This document shows, in pieces, positions 60,349 to 64,000 of a DNA stretch of 64,000 nt (position 1 is its first letter; each line of letters begins with the position of its first letter). The stretch spans positions 1 through 64,000 of the forward strand of contig NZ_PXYJ01000003.1 of NCBI RefSeq assembly GCF_003012815.1. The letters run 5' to 3'. Below the pieces are notes generated by a model. It searched no databases. It saw only the letters and a program-made list of their open reading frames with translations, and was not told the origin of the DNA. Position numbers and translations under genes: made by a program. The stretch is from Allosphingosinicella vermicomposti. GTDB lineage: Bacteria > Pseudomonadota > Alphaproteobacteria > Sphingomonadales > Sphingomonadaceae.

Positions 60349-62985
60349 ATGAAGAGCACAACGATATGCAGGCTGCTTTCGGCTATGGCTGCTGTAGTTC
60401 TGATTTCGGGACCAGCTTATGCTCAAAGCGCCGCGTCGTCTCACACGACCGGATACCGCTATGACGATCTTAGTCGCGTAACAGGCGTAATCAGCCCGGA
60501 TCCGGATGGATCCGGTCCGCTTCGTTTTGCAGCGGTGCGTAGCAGCTATGATGGCCGCGGAAATCTCATCAAGGCCGAAAAAGGCGAGCTGGCTGGCTGG
60601 CAACCCGATAGCGTGAAGCCCAAAGACTGGAGCGGCTTCACTGTCATTCAAACGCAGGAGATCGTTTATGACGCGATGGGCCGGAAGGTACGCAAGACGC
60701 TGAGCTCCGGTGGTCCGCCGCACACGCTCACCCAATACAGCTACAATCTATTGGGCCGTTTGGAGTGCACTGCCATCCGGATGAACCCAGCCGTGTTTGG
60801 TTCGCTTCCAGCTTCGGCTTGTGCGCTGGGTCCGGAGGGGGGCGACGGTCCCGACCGGATTACCAGAAACGTCTACGATGCGGCGGGCCAACTCATTCAG
60901 GTTCGCAAGGCGGTGGGAACGCCGCTGGAGCAGGCTTATGCGACGTACAGCTATACGCCGAACGGCAAGCAGGAATATGTCATTGACGCCAATGGCAACA
61001 AGGCCAGGCTGACCTATGATGGCCATGACCGGCAGGTGGGCTGGTATTTCCCGTCGAAAGTCGCGCCGACCGCCTTTAACGGCGCCACGCAGGCAACGGC
61101 GCTCGCGACGTCGGGCGCGGTGTCGACAAGCGATTATGAACAATATGGCTATGACGCGAACGGTAATCGCACGTCGTTAAGGAAGCGAGACGGGCAGACG
61201 CTCACCTATACCTATGACGCGCTCAACCGGATGACGGTGAAGACGCCGAGCGCGGGCCAATCGACGCATTACGGTTATGACCATCGCGGCCTGCAGCTCC
61301 ATGCTCGGTTCGGCTCGGCGAGCGGGCCCGGCGTCACCAATGTCTATGACGGCTTTGGGCGGCTGACGTTGAGCAGCAGCAATGTTGGCGGAGCGGTACG
61401 GACGCTCTCCCATCAATATGACGCGAACGGTAACCGGACGCGGGTGACGCATCCGGACGGCGCCTATTTCACCTATGAGTATGACGGTCTCGACCGGTTG
61501 GAGCGGGTGCGCGAAGGTGCAAGCGGCACGACGCTGGCGCATAACGTTTATGATCAAGCCGGCCGCCGTGCACAGATGATCCGCAGCGGCAACGAGACAA
61601 CCACCTACGGCTATGACGGCGCCTCGCGCCTTTCATCACTGACCCACAATCTCGTCGCAACGACGCAGGATGTAGCCTACGGCTATACCTACAATCCGGC
61701 GAGCCAGATCGTCACGCAGACGCGGTCGAATGCGGCTTATGCCTTTGTTGATAATCACAATGTGAACCGCGCCTATGCGGCCAACGGCCTCAACCAATAT
61801 TCCACCGCGGGACCGGCGAGCTTCACCTACGATCCTAATGGCAACATGACGTCGGACGGATCGGTGGTGTTTGGTTACGATATCGAGAACCGGCTCGTGT
61901 CGGCATCGGGTGCGAAGACCGCCTCCCTGAGTTACGATCCGCTGGGCCGCCTGTTCCAGACTTCAGGTGGCAGCGCCGGCGTCACCCAGTTCCTCTACGA
62001 TGGCGATGCTCTGGTCGCCGAATATGACGGCTCGGGCAATGTGCTGCGCCGCTATGTCCATGGCGCGGGGGTGGACGAGCCGCTCATCTGGTATGAAGGC
62101 GCCGCGGCAAGCCCCTCGACGCTGCGCTACCTCCACGCCGATCACCAGGGGTCGATCGTCGCGGTGAGCGGCTATAATGGCACCCCGATCGCGACCAATG
62201 CTTACGACCCCTACGGCATTCCGGGATCAACCAATCAGGGCCGCTTCCAGTACACAGGCCAGATCATGATCCCGGAGATCGGCTTCTACCACTATAAGGC
62301 CCGCATCTACTCCCCCACCATGGGCCGCTTCCTGCAAACCGACCCCATCGGTTACGAAGACCAGATCAATCTCTACGCCTATGTCGCAAATGATCCGGTT
62401 AATAACATCGATCCAAGTGGTAAGCAGTGCACTAACCCGCACAATGAGGAATGTTCCAAAACAGCTACTGTGGCGACGGCAGCCACAGCTGTCGCCGCGA
62501 GGGAAGGTCTCAAATCTGAGAGCGCACGTACCCAGTATAAAAGCTCAGTAGCGAACCTTGCTTCGAATGACAGCGTTGGTCGGTCTAGTGCCAAGGCAAA
62601 AGCCAGAGCTGCCACCCCACCTATTACCAGAGGGATAGTAGAAGGAGTGCGGCCTGGATTGGGGCCGAAGCCGGGATCAGGTGAGACTGCTAACCGAACT
62701 AATACACGGGCAGACAAATTAGCTGGTCATTTGGGTAACGCTGGCCGCGTATCTGCAGTAGCTGGAGTGGCTGTTGGAGTGGCCCGCGTAGCGACTTCCG
62801 ATAATCCGGGACGGGAAGCAGCCCGGGTCGGTGGAGGCATAGCTGGGGCCATCGCCGGAGCAGAAGGAGGCGCTGCTATCGGGGCGTTCGTAGGCCCTTG
62901 GGGGGCAGTAATAGGGGGTGTGGCTGGCGGAGTAATCGGTGGATTGGCTGGAGAAGAGGTGGTGGACCAATTAATAGACTGGTAG
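60349..62985 (+). CDS. RHS/YD-repeat protein with C-terminal toxin-like tip
   Basis: An 878-residue protein with its own signal peptide ([20 protein letters not shown]). About a dozen YD repeats ([49 protein letters not shown]) lead to the RHS core end [16 protein letters not shown]... [18 protein letters not shown] (about 665-690). The final 188 residues are a tip of different composition. It has a hydrophilic part and a Gly-zipper tail ([20 protein letters not shown]) that could insert in membranes. Start ATG 60349 after GGGGGGCGG; it overlaps nothing but follows the first RHS gene by 11 bp. Confidence 0.85.
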   Translation: MKSTTICRLLSAMAAVVLISGPAYAQSAASSHTTGYRYDDLSRVTGVISPDPDGSGPLRFAAVRSSYDGRGNLIKAEKGELAGWQPDSVKPKDWSGFTVIQTQEIVYDAMGRKVRKTLSSGGPPHTLTQYSYNLLGRLECTAIRMNPAVFGSLPASACALGPEGGDGPDRITRNVYDAAGQLIQVRKAVGTPLEQAYATYSYTPNGKQEYVIDANGNKARLTYDGHDRQVGWYFPSKVAPTAFNGATQATALATSGAVSTSDYEQYGYDANGNRTSLRKRDGQTLTYTYDALNRMTVKTPSAGQSTHYGYDHRGLQLHARFGSASGPGVTNVYDGFGRLTLSSSNVGGAVRTLSHQYDANGNRTRVTHPDGAYFTYEYDGLDRLERVREGASGTTLAHNVYDQAGRRAQMIRSGNETTTYGYDGASRLSSLTHNLVATTQDVAYGYTYNPASQIVTQTRSNAAYAFVDNHNVNRAYAANGLNQYSTAGPASFTYDPNGNMTSDGSVVFGYDIENRLVSASGAKTASLSYDPLGRLFQTSGGSAGVTQFLYDGDALVAEYDGSGNVLRRYVHGAGVDEPLIWYEGAAASPSTLRYLHADHQGSIVAVSGYNGTPIATNAYDPYGIPGSTNQGRFQYTGQIMIPEIGFYHYKARIYSPTMGRFLQTDPIGYEDQINLYAYVANDPVNNIDPSGKQCTNPHNEECSKTATVATAATAVAAREGLKSESARTQYKSSVANLASNDSVGRSSAKAKARAATPPITRGIVEGVRPGLGPKPGSGETANRTNTRADKLAGHLGNAGRVSAVAGVAVGVARVATSDNPGREAARVGGGIAGAIAGAEGGAAIGAFVGPWGAVIGGVAGGVIGGLAGEEVVDQLIDW

Positions 62986-62992
62986 AAATTAT

Positions 62993-63313
62993 ATGAGAGT
63001 TATCAGAGCAAAAAATGTTAAAATAAATGGAAATATTATATTAATATCTACTCTATTTTGTAGATTTTATATTTCAAGACGGGAGATAGAAAGTGTTGAA
63101 GTTAAAGGGATATCCTCCCTATTCGATGAGATTGGAATTTTAATAAAAAGTAAAAAGATTTTCTTGGTGACAGAAAGAGCTTCTGGTTTCTTTGATCTAG
63201 CCGAATTTCTTCGCTTTGAGGATATATTTGGCTATTTTTGGTATAGGGATGCAGAGGATGGGAAAGCCTTATCCTGTGCTGTCAGACCAAATGCACCTTA
63301 CGGTGATGAGTAG
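62993..63313 (+). CDS. Candidate immunity protein for the RHS tip
   Basis: A 106-residue soluble protein with very AT-rich codons (MRVIRAKNVKINGNIILIST...), starting 7 bp after the RHS stop. Small, unrelated, low-GC genes directly after an RHS tip are usually immunity genes (established pattern), but this one has no recognisable family. Its last about 12 residues are encoded by an IS-end sequence at 63276-63297, so the natural C-terminus may have been replaced. Confidence 0.6.
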   Translation: MRVIRAKNVKINGNIILISTLFCRFYISRREIESVEVKGISSLFDEIGILIKSKKIFLVTERASGFFDLAEFLRFEDIFGYFWYRDAEDGKALSCAVRPNAPYGDE

Positions 63314-63453
63314 CGGAGCGGGTGGTACCGTCAGGTTAAGTTTTGATGGGCGTGTTTGTGGGGTGCTGTCAGAGGGTGCTGTCAGGTTAACTTCCGCAAG
63401 ACGCATTTACGCCTGATCAGCTTGCCTTAGGGTGCTGTCAGAGCAAATGCACC
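63276..63453. repeat. Cluster of IS6-family terminal repeats
   Basis: GTGCTGTCAGACCAAATGCA at 63276 and GTGCTGTCAGAGCAAATGCA at 63432 are direct copies of one end. Between them lie GGTACCGTCAGGTTAA (63324) and, at 63375, GGTGCTGTCAGGTTAACTTC, which resembles the right end of the 57240 element in reverse. No intact transposase lies between. This is the debris of several insertions, and it explains 63314-63486. Confidence 0.75.
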
Positions 63454-63486
63454 TCTTGGTAACGGGGAGGGGCTAGGGGCGTTTTC

Positions 63487-63607
63487 ATGCCCCGCCCTCG
63501 CAAGCCAGCCAGCCCGTTTCGCTACTTCAATTCGTCACCCGAGGTGATCCGCCTTGTCGTGATGATGTACGTGCGTTTTCCCTTATCGCTGCGGAATGTC
63601 GAGGATC
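63487..63607 (+). pseudogene. N-terminus of a different IS6-type transposase, interrupted
   Basis: MPRPRKPASPFRYFNSSPEV ... MMYVRFPLSLRNVED is the start of an IS6-family transposase of another subtype, with its left end at 63431. It breaks off at 63607, exactly where the next IS6 copy begins. The remaining part is not in the window. Confidence 0.75.
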
Positions 63608-64000
63608 GGTGCTGTCAGTTTAATGCTAACTTGTCTCTGATTTTGGGCGCGGGGCAAGTTCGTGAAGTCGATATCCTACAAGCGGCACCGCTTTCCGGTG
63701 GAGGTCATCACCTACGCTGTGTGGGCCTACTTCAGATTCACGATGAGCTTGCGCGATGTTGAAGATCTGCTCGCGGAGCGGGGCATCGACGTCAGCTATG
63801 AAACCATCCGCTGCTGGTGCCTGAAGTTCGGTCCGCAGATCGCGAAAAACCTGAAGAAGCAGCGTCCCGCCGCCGCCCGCATCTGGCATCTCGATGAGAT
63901 GGTGGTCTCGATCAACGGCAAACGGATGTACCTGTGGCGAGCGGTCGATGCTGAGGGTGAGGTGCTCGACATGCTCATGCAGAGCAGGAGGAATGCCAGT
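63608..64000 (+). mobile_element. Second IS6-family element, left part (runs off window)
   Basis: The left end GGTGCTGTCAGTTTAATGC is identical to that at 57240 and sits inside another IS6 transposase. It continues to the window edge in the same orientation as the 57240 copy. The two copies bracket the RHS cassette. Confidence 0.85.
63662..64000 (+). CDS. IS6-family transposase, first 113 residues
   Basis: GTG start at 63662. The protein matches the 57295 transposase over 113 residues with only residue 13 (Val for Pro) and the final residue differing in what I compared. At the DNA level about 35 bases differ, nearly all silent. Asp78 of the catalytic triad is present; the other two lie outside the window. 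Confidence 0.92.
   Translation, partial: MKSISYKRHRFPVEVITYAVWAYFRFTMSLRDVEDLLAERGIDVSYETIRCWCLKFGPQIAKNLKKQRPAAARIWHLDEMVVSINGKRMYLWRAVDAEGEVLDMLMQSRRNAS

Noticed and set aside
1-64000. tRNA, rRNA or CRISPR arrays
   Set aside because: No cloverleaf T-arm with flanking stems, no rRNA words and no spaced direct repeats were seen; a tRNA search program would settle this.

Overview
The window looks like a chromosomal piece of an alphaproteobacterium, most likely a sphingomonad (Sphingomonadales). The evidence is GC-rich codon use in the core, a class I lysyl-tRNA synthetase, the order rpmF-plsX-fabH-ihfA-merR, a MucR/Ros regulator, and intergenic inverted repeats built on CCTGAGCCTGTCGAAGG that I associate with this order. 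No tRNA, rRNA or CRISPR array was recognised by eye.

Layout. 0-4 kb: the first codons of an IS1595-type transposase, a Doc-type toxin with its antitoxin, a terminase-small-subunit-like protein, methionine aminopeptidase overlapping a ParD-like gene, and a cold-shock protein. 4-12.7 kb: an S41 protease, a zinc-ribbon protein, a cyclophilin, a hairpin-rich non-coding stretch, a lipoprotein, a DUF1905 protein, three tandem paralogues of an exported protein, and an aldehyde dehydrogenase with a lipoprotein. 13-26.6 kb: a GH18 lipoprotein, lysS, a DinG-type helicase with SixA, a TonB protein, the lipid/IHF operon, and MAPEG and CDF membrane proteins. 26.7-39.2 kb: a propeller-amidohydrolase, a PilZ protein, and a purine-salvage neighbourhood (AMP nucleosidase, PfkB kinase, LOG protein, nucleoside transporter, with cytidine deaminase further on). 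Also here are a queuosine-precursor transporter, a 2OG oxygenase, a decayed chemotaxis-receptor remnant and a zinc alcohol dehydrogenase.

39.5-63 kb is accessory DNA with visibly lower GC. It starts with a regulator cassette (MarR-like, membrane protein, unknown, LuxR-HTH with a membrane anchor, small ORF). Next come seven small secreted proteins, most with paired cysteines, and a mini-protein with YD-like motifs. After these lies a complete-looking type II secretion operon (gspE-F-G-H-I-J-L-M-C-D-K) with a divergent TonB-like gene, followed by mucR. The last part is an IS6-family element, a two-gene RHS/YD system with a glycine-zipper C-terminal tip and a candidate immunity gene, then a pile of IS6 ends and a second IS6 copy in the same orientation running off the window.

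The most interesting part is 42-63.5 kb. A private T2SS sits between a family of small cysteine-containing exported proteins and an RHS toxin-like cassette bracketed by directly repeated IS6 elements. That the small proteins are T2SS cargo, and that the RHS pair is a toxin with immunity, are inferences.
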